From Spirochaetota bacterium (GTDB lineage: Bacteria > Spirochaetota > UBA4802 > UB4802): 55,058 nucleotides of DNA. The notes beneath the pieces were generated by a model that saw only the letters and a list, made by a program, of their open reading frames with translations, ran no database searches and had not been told where the DNA came from. The position numbers and the translations under genes were made by a program. Of this stretch, positions 43,897 through 53,119 are shown piece after piece. Each line of letters starts with the position of its first letter. The first letter of the stretch is position 1. The DNA is taken from NCBI GenBank assembly GCA_040756435.1, contig JBFLZD010000021.1, forward strand, positions 1 through 55,058, given 5' to 3'.

Positions 43897-44376
43897 TCAA
43901 ATAGTAATGGTAAACCTGAATTGCAATCCCTTTTTCTTTTCAGTATTAAAAGTTAGTATAGCATCATATGTACCCTTGTTCTTTAATGAGACATCCGAAC
44001 CATAGTGATTTTTCATATGAATAAGGGTATATGTTTTGCTGTTTGTTTTGCTTTGAATATGTAATATTGCACTTTTAATAGTTCCCGCATCATTACCTTT
44101 TACAAAAATAGACATATGATGAGTAATATCAGGATCAAGCTTGCTGGCATCAAATTTCATTCCACTTTCTTTCATCATCTGTTCCATGGCGGTTTTAATA
44201 TCATTCAGATACACTTCTATTGATAATCCATCTTTTTGTGCTTGAAACACCATTGTACCCATAGCTTTATGCGTTGATTTACCACCTTCATGCCCATGGT
44301 GCATGTGTTGAGACTGACCAAAAGCAGCATACATCATTAACAGCACAACTGTTAAACAAGCTATTGATTTTTTCAT
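43897..44376 (-). CDS. Periplasmic Met/His-rich protein of the metal-efflux operon
   Basis: The start at 44376 has a near-perfect AGGGGGA ribosome site and gives a standard signal peptide (MKKSIACLTVVLLMMYAAFG, cleavage before QSQHMHHG). The mature protein opens with QHMHHGHEGGKSTHKAMG and contains MEQMMKESGMKF and THHMSIFVKG. These Met/His clusters are typical Cu(I)/Ag(I) ligands. The remainder is an Ig-like beta-sandwich. It follows the CusA-type pump by 19 bases, so it is probably the periplasmic metal chaperone or sensor of the pump, analogous to CusF or PcoE but not recognisably homologous to either. Confidence 0.72.
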   Translation of the reverse strand: MKKSIACLTVVLLMMYAAFGQSQHMHHGHEGGKSTHKAMGTMVFQAQKDGLSIEVYLNDIKTAMEQMMKESGMKFDASKLDPDITHHMSIFVKGNDAGTIKSAILHIQSKTNSKTYTLIHMKNHYGSDVSLKNKGTYDAILTFNTEKKKGLQFRFTITI

Positions 44377-44395
44377 ACAATCCCCCTTATAGTTA

Positions 44396-47300
44396 TTATT
44401 GTAAATTAAGTTCTCGCTTTTTCCAGAGATAATATATAGCCGGATATACAAGAAGCTCCATAATAAAAGAAGTTGTCAATCCTCCAACCATAGGAGCAGC
44501 AATTCGTTTCATCATATCAGCACCTGTTCCGGTAGACCACATGATAGGTAATAGCCCTATCATGGTTGTCATCACTGTCATCATCTTGGGCCGTATTCTT
44601 TGTACTGCACCATGCATTATTGCATTCTTCAAGCCTTCAATAGTTTTCAATCTACTATCTTTTCTGGCTTCTTCATAAGAAAGATCTAAGAATAATAACA
44701 TAAATACTCCCGTTTCTGCATCAAGCCCCATCAACGCAATCATACCAACCCAAGTAGCAATTGAGATATTATATCCCAGGATATACATTAACAGTACGGC
44801 ACCAATTAATGAAAATGGAACAGCTAACAATACAATTATAGTCTTAATTATGCTCCCTGTATTAATAAATAAAATTAATATTATTAAAATAATTGTAACC
44901 GGTAAAATAATCATCAAACGTTTTTTTACCCGCAAAATATTTTCATATTGGCCACTGAATGTGACAGTATACCCTGCGGGTATTTTTAAGGATTTATAAA
45001 CCACTTCTTTTGCATTATTTACATATGATCCAATATCTACAGTATCATAAATATCAACAAATACATAGCCAGTTGTCATCCCATTCTCATTTCGAATCAT
45101 AGATGGTCCATAAGATAGTGTAATAGTGGCCACTTCCTGTAGTGGAACATGGAATTTATTTTTTGTAGGTATTAACACCCTTTTCAGTTCATCTATGTTA
45201 TTTCTGAAATCTCTTTGATATCGTACATTAATGGAATATCGCTCCCTGGAATTTTCAATAGTAGTAATAACCGTTTGCCCCCCAATAGCTGTTGCAATAA
45301 TGGTCTGTAAATCTTCTACTGTTAAACCATATTGGGCTAATGCATTTCTATCTGGAATAATATTAACATAATATCCTCCACCCACACGTTCTGCATATAC
45401 ACTGCGAGTTCCCTCTAAATCTTTTATCAGCCCTTCAATGTTCATGCCAATTTTTTCAATTTCTTTAATATCCCCACCCATAATTTTAATTCCAATCGGC
45501 GTACGTATACCGGTAGTTAACATATCAATACGTCCTTTTATTGGCATTGTCCATGCATTGGTTACTCCTGGAACCTTTAAAGCACTATCCATCATGGCAA
45601 TGAGTTCCGAATACGATATATGTTCAGGCCATACAAGACGTAATAATTTTTTTAGTGGTTCTGGAGCCCAAGGGGAATACCATTGTTCTTTTGTTCGCCA
45701 TTGTTCCTTTGGTTTAAGTACTATAGTGGTTTCTATCATTGACAAAGGAGCTGGATCAGTTGAAGTTTCCGCTCTGCCTGCTTTCCCAAAAACTGATTCA
45801 ACCTCAGGAAAACTTTTTAAAACCTTATCCTGATACAACAAGAGCTTTCTGGCTTCAGTAAGTGAAATTCCAGGTAATGTTGTGGGCATATACAGAATTG
45901 TTCCCTCATTGAGAGGTGGCATAAATTCTGAACCCAGTGAAAAAAAGACTGGTATTGTGATAATGAAAATAATTAATGAACTACCTATTACATGTTTTGG
46001 GTACTTCAATACAAATCTACATGCAGGCTCATACATCTTAAAAAGTGATTTACTGATTGGATGTTTTTCTTCAGGATAATATTTTCCAATAAAGAGTGTT
46101 GTAAGAATTTTTGATACTTTTTTTGATTTTAGTTTATATGGCTCTAATCGTGTAAAGAGCATTCGCACTGCTGGATCAAGTGTTATAGCTAATAGAGCTG
46201 CCAGTGCCATGGTTAACGTTTTGGTCCATGCAAGCGGTGTAAAAAGCCTTCCTTCCTGATCAACAAGAGTAAAAATAGGTAAAAATGCAGTTGTTATCAC
46301 CAGTAATGAAAAAAACACTGACGGTCCAACTTCCATAAGTGCCTCTAAACGCACTGCATGATAATCTCCTTTTCTTCCATTTGCTATCCAGTGTTCAATT
46401 TTCTTATATGCATTCTCAACTTCTACAATTGCTCCATCAACCAGAACCCCAATAGAAATAGCAATCCCTGTTAAACTCATAATATTAGAAGTGATTTTCA
46501 TAAAATACATAGGTATGAAAGCAAGAATAACTGATATAGGAATTGTTATAATTGGTACAAGGGCTGATGGAATATGCCACAAGAATATCAAAATAACTAT
46601 GCTCACAACAATCATCTCTTCTATAAGCGCGCCTGTTAATGTAGAGATTGATTGCTTAATTAAACCTGATCTGTCATACACAGGCACTATCTGTACTCCT
46701 TCAGGTAATCCTTCTTTAACTTCCTGAATTTTTTCTTTAACTTTTTTGATTACAGTAAGGGCATTTTCTTTATGGCGCATAACGATGATTCCCCCAACCA
46801 CCTCACCCTCACCATTGAATTCAGCAATACCTCGCCTGATCTGCGGCCCTACAGTTACATCAGCCACATGCTCAAGTAAAACGGGAGTGGGGATATTCGA
46901 TTTAATCACAACTTTTTTTAAAGCATTAATATTCTCTATATATCCTTCCGCTCTCACCATATATTCTTTGCCCGACCATTCAATGAGGCGACCACCCATT
47001 TCATTTGTGCTTTTTCTAATTGCTTCTATGACATCCAATAAACTGATATCATAACTATGTAATGTATTGGGATTAATAGTAACCTGTAATTGCTTCTCAA
47101 AACCACCAACTGTTGCAACTTCAGCAACCCCAGGAACCGATTGCAGTGAATACTTAATATACCAGTCCTGCAATGTCCTCAATTGCGAAAGATCATATTT
47201 CCCACTTTTATCAATCAATGCATACTGATAAATCCACCCCACCCCTGTTGCATCCGGTCCCAATTCCATTTTAACGTCCTGTGGCAATGATCCCTGCAAC

Positions 47301-47644
47301 TTAGAAAGATACTCAACCACCCTGCTTCGTGCCCAATAAATATCAGTTCCATCTTCAAAGATAACATAGATATATGAAAATCCGTAGTCACTGAATCCAC
47401 GGATGGTTTTAACCTTTGGTGCTCCCAATAAAGCCGAAACAATTGGGTATGTTACCTGATCCTCAACTATCTGGGGGCTTCTGTCCCACCTGGTATAAAT
47501 TATCACCTGTGTATCAGATAAATCTGGAATGGCATCAAGAGGAATGTTATCAATAGCATAGACAGCATATAATAGCAAAAACGATATAACAAATAAAACC
47601 AAAGCTTTATTATGAACAGAGAATGAGATAATTTTTTTAATCAT
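44396..47644 (-). CDS. cusA: CusA/CzcA-type heavy-metal efflux RND transporter
   Basis: This 1082-residue inner-membrane proton antiporter is of the HME-RND class. It opens ALVLFVISFLLLYAVYAIDNIPLDAIPDLSDTQVII, with the CusA signature TQVIIYTRW and QVTYPIVSALLGAPKVKTIRG. Twelve membrane helices and two large periplasmic loops are laid out normally. Helix 4 carries GVLVDGAIVEVENA, holding the proton-relay acidic residues. The segment RIDMLTTGIRTPIGIKI in the second loop includes one of the CusA metal-site Met positions. The monovalent-ion (Cu/Ag) subtype is favoured but not proven. It is between cusB and the Met/His-rich protein in one operon. Confidence 0.93.
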   Translation of the reverse strand: MIKKIISFSVHNKALVLFVISFLLLYAVYAIDNIPLDAIPDLSDTQVIIYTRWDRSPQIVEDQVTYPIVSALLGAPKVKTIRGFSDYGFSYIYVIFEDGTDIYWARSRVVEYLSKLQGSLPQDVKMELGPDATGVGWIYQYALIDKSGKYDLSQLRTLQDWYIKYSLQSVPGVAEVATVGGFEKQLQVTINPNTLHSYDISLLDVIEAIRKSTNEMGGRLIEWSGKEYMVRAEGYIENINALKKVVIKSNIPTPVLLEHVADVTVGPQIRRGIAEFNGEGEVVGGIIVMRHKENALTVIKKVKEKIQEVKEGLPEGVQIVPVYDRSGLIKQSISTLTGALIEEMIVVSIVILIFLWHIPSALVPIITIPISVILAFIPMYFMKITSNIMSLTGIAISIGVLVDGAIVEVENAYKKIEHWIANGRKGDYHAVRLEALMEVGPSVFFSLLVITTAFLPIFTLVDQEGRLFTPLAWTKTLTMALAALLAITLDPAVRMLFTRLEPYKLKSKKVSKILTTLFIGKYYPEEKHPISKSLFKMYEPACRFVLKYPKHVIGSSLIIFIITIPVFFSLGSEFMPPLNEGTILYMPTTLPGISLTEARKLLLYQDKVLKSFPEVESVFGKAGRAETSTDPAPLSMIETTIVLKPKEQWRTKEQWYSPWAPEPLKKLLRLVWPEHISYSELIAMMDSALKVPGVTNAWTMPIKGRIDMLTTGIRTPIGIKIMGGDIKEIEKIGMNIEGLIKDLEGTRSVYAERVGGGYYVNIIPDRNALAQYGLTVEDLQTIIATAIGGQTVITTIENSRERYSINVRYQRDFRNNIDELKRVLIPTKNKFHVPLQEVATITLSYGPSMIRNENGMTTGYVFVDIYDTVDIGSYVNNAKEVVYKSLKIPAGYTVTFSGQYENILRVKKRLMIILPVTIILIILILFINTGSIIKTIIVLLAVPFSLIGAVLLMYILGYNISIATWVGMIALMGLDAETGVFMLLFLDLSYEEARKDSRLKTIEGLKNAIMHGAVQRIRPKMMTVMTTMIGLLPIMWSTGTGADMMKRIAAPMVGGLTTSFIMELLVYPAIYYLWKKRELNLQ

Positions 47645-47666
47645 ATTTTTTTACCATGATCTAACA

Positions 47667-48926
47667 TCAATGAGCATGGCCTTCATTTACATTACTGAAT
47701 ACAGCTTTTAATTGCGATTCAGAATCAATCAGGAAATTTGCAGGGGATACAATAACATCACCTTTCCTTACACCTTTTAATACTTGATAATATCCATTAT
47801 CCCCCAAAGCTCCTAATATAACTTCATGTGGCATCAACGTTTCATCAGTATGTTTTACAAATACATAATTTTTTTCGCCAGTTTTAAATACTGCCTGTTC
47901 TGATATAGCCAGATGTCTTCCAGTAGAATATCGCAATAACATTTCACCATATAATCCCGGTTTAAGCTCTATTGAAGTATTATAAAATAATGCTCTGACT
48001 TTTACAGTACGGGTTTGCTCATTGACAAAAGGATACACAAATTGCACATTCCCCCTATATTCTTTATTACCCCAGTACGGTATGCGCAACGTAGCCATCA
48101 TTCCCGGTTTTATATACGGCAAATCAGGCTGATAAACTTCAGCAATTGCCCATACTGTTGTAAGGTCAACAATCGTCATTAAAATTTCATTAGAATTTAC
48201 TTTTTGACCCTCAAAAACATTTTTGTCTATAACGTATCCTGTATACGGCGAATATATAGTTACAGCTCTTGAGGCTTCTCTTTTTGTTTCTATTTCGTTA
48301 ACCTGTTTTTCAGTAAGGCCATAGAGCAACAGTTTTTCTTTCGAAGATTTTTTAAGATTTAATAGCGTACCAGTAACAGTTTGATTATTGGATAGTGTTT
48401 CAATAGAATTAATGATAGAAATATATTCACTGACCGCTGCATACAGTTCAGGACTGTAAAGTGAAAGCAATGGTTCTCCTTTTGAAATGAACTGACCCGT
48501 TTTATTAACAAATAATTTATCAACCCAACCTGAAATTCTGAAACTAATTTTATATGTTTTTTCTTCATTTGCCATTATTGTTGCTGATGTCCGCAATTCT
48601 TTTACGATGTCTTTAATCCCAACTGTTTCATACGTTAAACCCAGTATATTTGCCTTTTCACCAAGTGATAAGGAAGCATATCCTACAATATCCTGATGTT
48701 CTTTATGCGATTCATTTTTCTTTTCCTCTTTAACTGGAACAAGGTCCATGCCGCATATTGGACAACTACCTGGTTTATCCGAAATGATTTGTGGATGCAT
48801 TGGACAGGTATAGCTAACTTTTGTGGCACTTTTATCAGCTATATTTTGGCGATAGTTACCAACAATAAATACTATTGCGGCAATAACTATGACAATTACA
48901 ACAATTAGAATAAACAATTTTTTCAT
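47667..48926 (-). CDS. cusB: CusB-type periplasmic adaptor with N-terminal heavy-metal-binding domain
   Basis: An N-terminal signal anchor (about residues 3-25) is followed by a heavy-metal-binding motif YTCPMHPQII...GSCPICGMDL near residues 40-65. A lipoyl/barrel-sandwich and beta-barrel adaptor follows (RISGWVDKLFVNKTGQFISKGEPLLSLYSPELY). The ATG at 48926 overlaps the stop of the TolC-like gene (ATGA), so translation is coupled; the frame's TTG at 48941 is rejected. The adaptor joins the outer-membrane channel to the RND pump, and the CPMHP-type domain probably delivers Cu(I)/Ag(I). A His-rich end (NEGHAH) closes the protein. Confidence 0.92.
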   Translation of the reverse strand: MKKLFILIVVIVIVIAAIVFIVGNYRQNIADKSATKVSYTCPMHPQIISDKPGSCPICGMDLVPVKEEKKNESHKEHQDIVGYASLSLGEKANILGLTYETVGIKDIVKELRTSATIMANEEKTYKISFRISGWVDKLFVNKTGQFISKGEPLLSLYSPELYAAVSEYISIINSIETLSNNQTVTGTLLNLKKSSKEKLLLYGLTEKQVNEIETKREASRAVTIYSPYTGYVIDKNVFEGQKVNSNEILMTIVDLTTVWAIAEVYQPDLPYIKPGMMATLRIPYWGNKEYRGNVQFVYPFVNEQTRTVKVRALFYNTSIELKPGLYGEMLLRYSTGRHLAISEQAVFKTGEKNYVFVKHTDETLMPHEVILGALGDNGYYQVLKGVRKGDVIVSPANFLIDSESQLKAVFSNVNEGHAH

Positions 48927-50245
48927 TGTACACCAGACCAATCAAGTATTGATGTATCACCCTGTAAAAAATATAAAAATGAAACCGATTTACAATATTC
49001 TTTAATCGTATTCAGTTGCTCCTGCTTATAATTTAATAACAAACGAATGGTATCCATCAATTTCATAAATTCAGTAGTCCCTGTACGATAGTAGGCAATA
49101 TCAGTCTGCAGCATTGCTTCAAGTTGCGGTATAATATGTTTTGAATACAATTCATAAAATTGTTTCCACTTCTCAGTATTAATAGATATTGTAGAAAGCG
49201 CAAATGTAATTTCATTTTTCTTATCATTACGCTCTGCTTCAGACTGGCCTTTTTTAATTTTCATTTCCTGAATTGCAGGTATATTTTTGCTTATAAACCA
49301 TGCTGGTATATTGAATGTTGCCATAACGCTAAACATATCATCACGTTTTGCACCCTGTGGTGTTTTATCACGCTGCATATATGAAACACCCACTTCCACA
49401 TCCGGATACAGATCTTTTTGTGTAAGATTTATTGCTTCTTCATCTATGAGAATTTGAAGCGATAGTAACTGCAATTCAGGATTTTCGCGTAAAACTTTTT
49501 CACTTACAGCAGTGTCTGGTTGGTTATGGATTGTTATAGTATCATAATTGAAGTCAGCACTATAGTTTTTCTTTTCACCATTACTATCGCCAAGAAGGTA
49601 TGCTATGTTTTCTTCAGTTTCAGCAATTGCAGCAGTAACCTTAATTATCTCTTCATCAAGTTTGGATAATTCTACGCTTATTTTCAGCACGTCCGATACC
49701 ATACCAATTCCGGCAGTGCTTCTTGATTTCTGAATTTCCAGAAGAATGGTTAGATATTTTTTTGTTTCTTCTATAATTTTTATATATTCTTTCAAATACG
49801 CAATTTCAAAAAAGTACGAACGCACTGCATGGAGATAATATGCCTGATATAATCGATACATTTCCTGAGCTTTTTGATATTCAAGTATTGCTATACGTTC
49901 TTTAGCAGATAATTTCCCAAAAGAAGGAAACATCTGGTATATGCCAATTTCTTTACTGGTCATATCTGATTCATTGAACGATGGTTTACTAACTGGAATA
50001 TTGTTCAATCCCAATGTAACTTTTGGATCAGGTAACGATGAAGTAACAGTGATTTTATTTTTAAATTGATCTACCTGAAGCTTCATTGCTTTTAATTTAA
50101 AATTATTTTCAAGAACCTTATGTTGTACTAATACTAAATCTATTGACTGCGGCCATAACCATAAAGGAGTTATGAAAATATATAAAAAAACAAGAAGTGT
50201 TATGCTCATTGAATACGTCATTCTATTTACGTTTGAACTTTTCAT
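48923..50245 (-). CDS. TolC/CusC-family outer-membrane efflux channel
   Basis: An N-terminal signal sequence (hydrophobic from about residue 15, ending near LWPQS) precedes two repeats of long helices with short strands, the outer-membrane efflux protein (OEP) pattern. Examples are ENNFKLKAMKLQVDQFKNKIT, LPDPKVTLGLNNIPV and the second-half LYPDVEVGVSYMQRDK. About 420 mature residues is normal. It is first in the operon, as in cusCBA. The start could also be at an internal ATG 24 bases later. An inverted repeat at 50263-50287 overlaps its presumed promoter. Confidence 0.88.
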   Translation of the reverse strand: MKSSNVNRMTYSMSITLLVFLYIFITPLWLWPQSIDLVLVQHKVLENNFKLKAMKLQVDQFKNKITVTSSLPDPKVTLGLNNIPVSKPSFNESDMTSKEIGIYQMFPSFGKLSAKERIAILEYQKAQEMYRLYQAYYLHAVRSYFFEIAYLKEYIKIIEETKKYLTILLEIQKSRSTAGIGMVSDVLKISVELSKLDEEIIKVTAAIAETEENIAYLLGDSNGEKKNYSADFNYDTITIHNQPDTAVSEKVLRENPELQLLSLQILIDEEAINLTQKDLYPDVEVGVSYMQRDKTPQGAKRDDMFSVMATFNIPAWFISKNIPAIQEMKIKKGQSEAERNDKKNEITFALSTISINTEKWKQFYELYSKHIIPQLEAMLQTDIAYYRTGTTEFMKLMDTIRLLLNYKQEQLNTIKEYCKSVSFLYFLQGDTSILDWSGVQ

Positions 50246-50262
50246 CGTCTTTTTCTTTTGTA

Positions 50263-50287
50263 ATATACTACCATAAAAGTAGTATAT
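50263..50287. promoter_or_regulatory. Operator-like dyad upstream of the metal-efflux operon
   Basis: ATATACTAC (50263-50271) and GTAGTATAT (50279-50287) form a perfect 9-bp inverted repeat with a seven-base centre. It lies 18-42 bases upstream of the TolC-like gene's start. A minus-strand TATACT lies in the arm, so a bound repressor would block a promoter. It loosely resembles palindromes bound by small metal- or stress-responsive repressors. Confidence 0.5.
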
Positions 50288-50611
50288 AACAAGTTCATAA
50301 TTAAATCAATAAAAATATTTAATAAAAAGATAATTGTAAATATTTCTAAATTTTTTATACACCATTGTATGTATTTTTTACTTTATAATAAATGAATTGG
50401 AATGGGACTATATTCTATTGATTACTGAATACGTTTACGGCTTTTTATGAAAATATAAATCGATTATAAATATAATGTACATTCCCGCCAAATATGGGGA
50501 TATAAATTATGATGTTCAGATTTCTCATTTATAAATTTATCGCAATTATATTCTTATTGGTTATAGCATAAATAAGAAAAAACCACCATTTGAACAATCT
50601 AAAAGAATGTA
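50288..50611. other. AT-rich intergenic region without a convincing gene
   Basis: This stretch separates the metal-efflux operon from the beta-barrel gene. It is very AT-rich and has no tRNA-like or riboswitch-like structure that I can see. One 20-codon hydrophobic frame (50509-50571), preceded by GGGGA, is the only translatable element, and chance explains it adequately. Nothing else is called here. Confidence 0.6.
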
Positions 50612-51322
50612 TTATAAAATGAAGCTATATGTTGCTGCTGCAGTAACACCCATCATTTGATGATATTTGAATGCATCTTCAATATTTCTGTCCTCATATA
50701 AACGCTGATATCTTCCACCCAAATATACAGTTACTGAAGCAGGTGCAATATAATAACCTAATGAAGCGGATGTATTTATCCCTTTTGTAATCATAGATGA
50801 AGAACTATCAACCAGATCAGCCTTCCCTTTCATATATACATAGCTAACATTTCCGGTAAAATAGAGATTACTCACAATATTCAAAATTATTGATAATCCC
50901 GTACCTGGACCATACATATAATAAGATGCTTCTTCATTTGATACTGAAAAATCAAATTGTACATATTTGCCACCAATAAATAACTTAATGTTATTAGTAA
51001 TCCCATAATTAATCGTTATATCAAAATCATATCGGTTAAAATTACCAAAGGTAACACCACCTCCTGAATACTCCGGATTATTGAATTGCCCATATAAGAA
51101 GACGCCGGCAATACTCCAATTTTCCAAAAAATTGAGTGACATTACTGGCCCATACATAATACTTCTATCAGTTTCTATTGTGCCACCTCCCGCACTTTTC
51201 TCAACAGCAATCTCCCATGTTGTATACCAGGTTGAAGCTCCTACACTCAAATTTGCTGCAAAACTTACTGCAGTAAAAAGAAGAATGAATAGTATAGTAC
51301 ATGTAGTATAAATATTTTTCAT
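50612..51322 (-). CDS. Small outer-membrane beta-barrel protein
   Basis: Starting at the ATG at 51322 (AGGAGGAAAATC just before), a signal peptide ends at SFAANL. The rest is 10 or so amphipathic strands of alternating polar and aromatic residues (YMYGPGTGLSIILNI, NLYFTGNVSYVYM, VTVYLGGRYQRLYED), ending in an aromatic-rich strand (AAATYSFIL) as in OmpA/OprF-like barrels. No enzymatic motif is present. It appears monocistronic. It could be a porin, an adhesin or an unknown spirochaete-type barrel. Confidence 0.75.
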   Translation of the reverse strand: MKNIYTTCTILFILLFTAVSFAANLSVGASTWYTTWEIAVEKSAGGGTIETDRSIMYGPVMSLNFLENWSIAGVFLYGQFNNPEYSGGGVTFGNFNRYDFDITINYGITNNIKLFIGGKYVQFDFSVSNEEASYYMYGPGTGLSIILNIVSNLYFTGNVSYVYMKGKADLVDSSSSMITKGINTSASLGYYIAPASVTVYLGGRYQRLYEDRNIEDAFKYHQMMGVTAAATYSFIL

Positions 51323-51337
51323 GATTTTCCTCCTCAA

Positions 51338-51637
51338 TGTAAAATGTTGCCCAAAATCTATTCCAGAATATACTTCACCACTTTTAATGGTAGATTGTAT
51401 TTTCCGATTACTATTACAATTTTAAAGGTACAACCTATCAAATTGTATTAATATATACATTGAAAAAAATAATTAAAAAAGTAGTTGTAAAATACTTCTA
51501 ATAATACCAAAAGTCAACAGTCGGTATTGAAAATTTTTCATTGTATAAACTCATTTGTATCTTTTTTGTTGACAAATATTTAATAGCCTGACTAATCAAA
51601 GGTAAATTGAAAATTATCTTAATCATGGTGTCGTCTT
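51338..51637. other. Divergent intergenic region
   Basis: The space between the beta-barrel gene (minus) and gatB (plus) is AT-rich. It contains the promoter at 51569 and no gene or structured RNA that I can support. The minus-strand promoter for the barrel gene could not be placed. Confidence 0.55.
51569..51596 (+). promoter_or_regulatory. Sigma-70 type promoter of gatB-purC
   Basis: TTGACA at 51569-51574, a 16-base spacer, then ACTAAT (4/6) at 51591-51596. The predicted start is 30 or so bases before the gatB ATG at 51638. Confidence 0.6.
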
Positions 51638-53071
51638 ATGGAATTTGATGCAGTCATTGGCCTTGAAGTGCATGTGCAATTGAATACACAATCCAAGATA
51701 TTTTGCTCTTGCTCAACTCAATTTGGAGCACTAGCAAATACTCAGGTATGTCCAGTATGTTTAGGGCTTCCGGGTGTATTACCAGTATTAAATAAAGAAG
51801 TATTAAAAAAAGCTATACAGGCAGGGCTTGCTTTAAATTGTAAGATTGCGTCATACAGCAAATTTGACCGTAAAAACTATTTTTATCCTGATCTCCCCAA
51901 AGCTTATCAAATATCACAATATGATAAGCCAATATGTTACGATGGCTATATTGAGATAGCTACTGACAATGGAATCAAAAAGATTGGAATCACTCGCCTG
52001 CATATGGAGGAAGATGCTGGTAAGAATATCCATAGTGAAGATTCAAACTATAAAGTTTCTTATGTTGATTTCAACAGAACGGGAGTTCCACTAATAGAGA
52101 TAGTATCTGAACCAGATATTAATACTCCTGATGAAGCGTATCAGTATCTCCAGAACCTGCGCTCAATACTGAAATATATTGAAGTATCAGATTGCAATAT
52201 GGAAGAAGGAAGCTTGCGATGTGATGTCAATGTTTCGTTAAAACCAAAAGGTTCCCCAACATTTGGGCAAAAAGTTGAAATAAAGAACTTAAATAGTTTC
52301 CGTTCGGTTAAATTGGCCCTTGAATATGAAATTGAACGCCAGAAGAAGATGTTATTTCAAAATGAAAAAATAGTTCAGGAAACCCGTTTATGGGATGCTG
52401 ATCGCAATATCACGTTTTCCATGCGCTCAAAAGAAGAAGCGCATGATTACCGATATTTCCCAGAACCGGACTTGCCACCCATTGAGATATCTCAGGAATT
52501 CATTGAACAATTAAAAAATGAATTACCTGAATTGCCACACCAAAAACGTATACGATTTATGCAACAATATGGATTGCCTGAGTATGATGCTCAGGTGTTG
52601 ACCACAACCAAGCAATTAGCATCATATTATGAATCAGTTGTTGCTGATGGGGTACAGCCCAAAAAAGCATCTAACTGGATAATGAGTGAGGTTTTAGCAA
52701 AGATTGATGATCCGGAAACTATTGATTCTTTCATTGTTAAGCCCAAAGATTTAGCTATACTTTTGAAGCGAATAGACGACGCAACAATCAGTGGAAAAAT
52801 AGCCAAAACTGTTTTTGAAGAAATGCTTGAAACTGGCAAAAATCCTGATACAATTATTAACGAAAAGGGATTACGTCAGGTAACAGATACTGGCGCAATA
52901 GAATCTATCATTGATGAAGTACTTAAAAACAATCCTAAATCTGTTGAAGATTATAAAAGCGGCAAGGATAAAGCACTGAAGTTTCTCATTGGACAGGTTA
53001 TGAAAGAATCCAAAGGTAAGGCAAACCCACAGATGGTTAATGATATACTTATTAAAAAATTATCACAATAA
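51638..53071 (+). CDS. gatB: Asp-tRNA(Asn)/Glu-tRNA(Gln) amidotransferase subunit B
   Basis: GatB activates misacylated Glu-tRNA(Gln) or Asp-tRNA(Asn) for amidation inside the GatCAB complex. It shows IGLEVHVQLNTQSKIFCSC near the start, CPVCLGLPGVLPVLN, FDRKNYFYPDLPKAYQISQYD, and the zinc-ligand cysteine pairs. The C-terminal YqeY-like tail (LKFLIGQVMKESKGKANPQMVNDIL) is complete. Length (477) is exact for the family. An ATG at 51625 is out of frame. gatA and gatC are not in this window. purC follows after 48 bases. Confidence 0.97.
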   Translation: MEFDAVIGLEVHVQLNTQSKIFCSCSTQFGALANTQVCPVCLGLPGVLPVLNKEVLKKAIQAGLALNCKIASYSKFDRKNYFYPDLPKAYQISQYDKPICYDGYIEIATDNGIKKIGITRLHMEEDAGKNIHSEDSNYKVSYVDFNRTGVPLIEIVSEPDINTPDEAYQYLQNLRSILKYIEVSDCNMEEGSLRCDVNVSLKPKGSPTFGQKVEIKNLNSFRSVKLALEYEIERQKKMLFQNEKIVQETRLWDADRNITFSMRSKEEAHDYRYFPEPDLPPIEISQEFIEQLKNELPELPHQKRIRFMQQYGLPEYDAQVLTTTKQLASYYESVVADGVQPKKASNWIMSEVLAKIDDPETIDSFIVKPKDLAILLKRIDDATISGKIAKTVFEEMLETGKNPDTIINEKGLRQVTDTGAIESIIDEVLKNNPKSVEDYKSGKDKALKFLIGQVMKESKGKANPQMVNDILIKKLSQ

Positions 53072-53119
53072 TAGCTTATACTTCAAACTATCGCAAAACA
53101 AAACAAGAAAGGAAAAAAT

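Noticed and set aside
50509-50571. Twenty-codon hydrophobic frame (possible small membrane peptide or type I toxin)
   Set aside because: The surrounding DNA is so AT-rich that such frames arise by chance, and there is no antisense RNA or promoter evidence.
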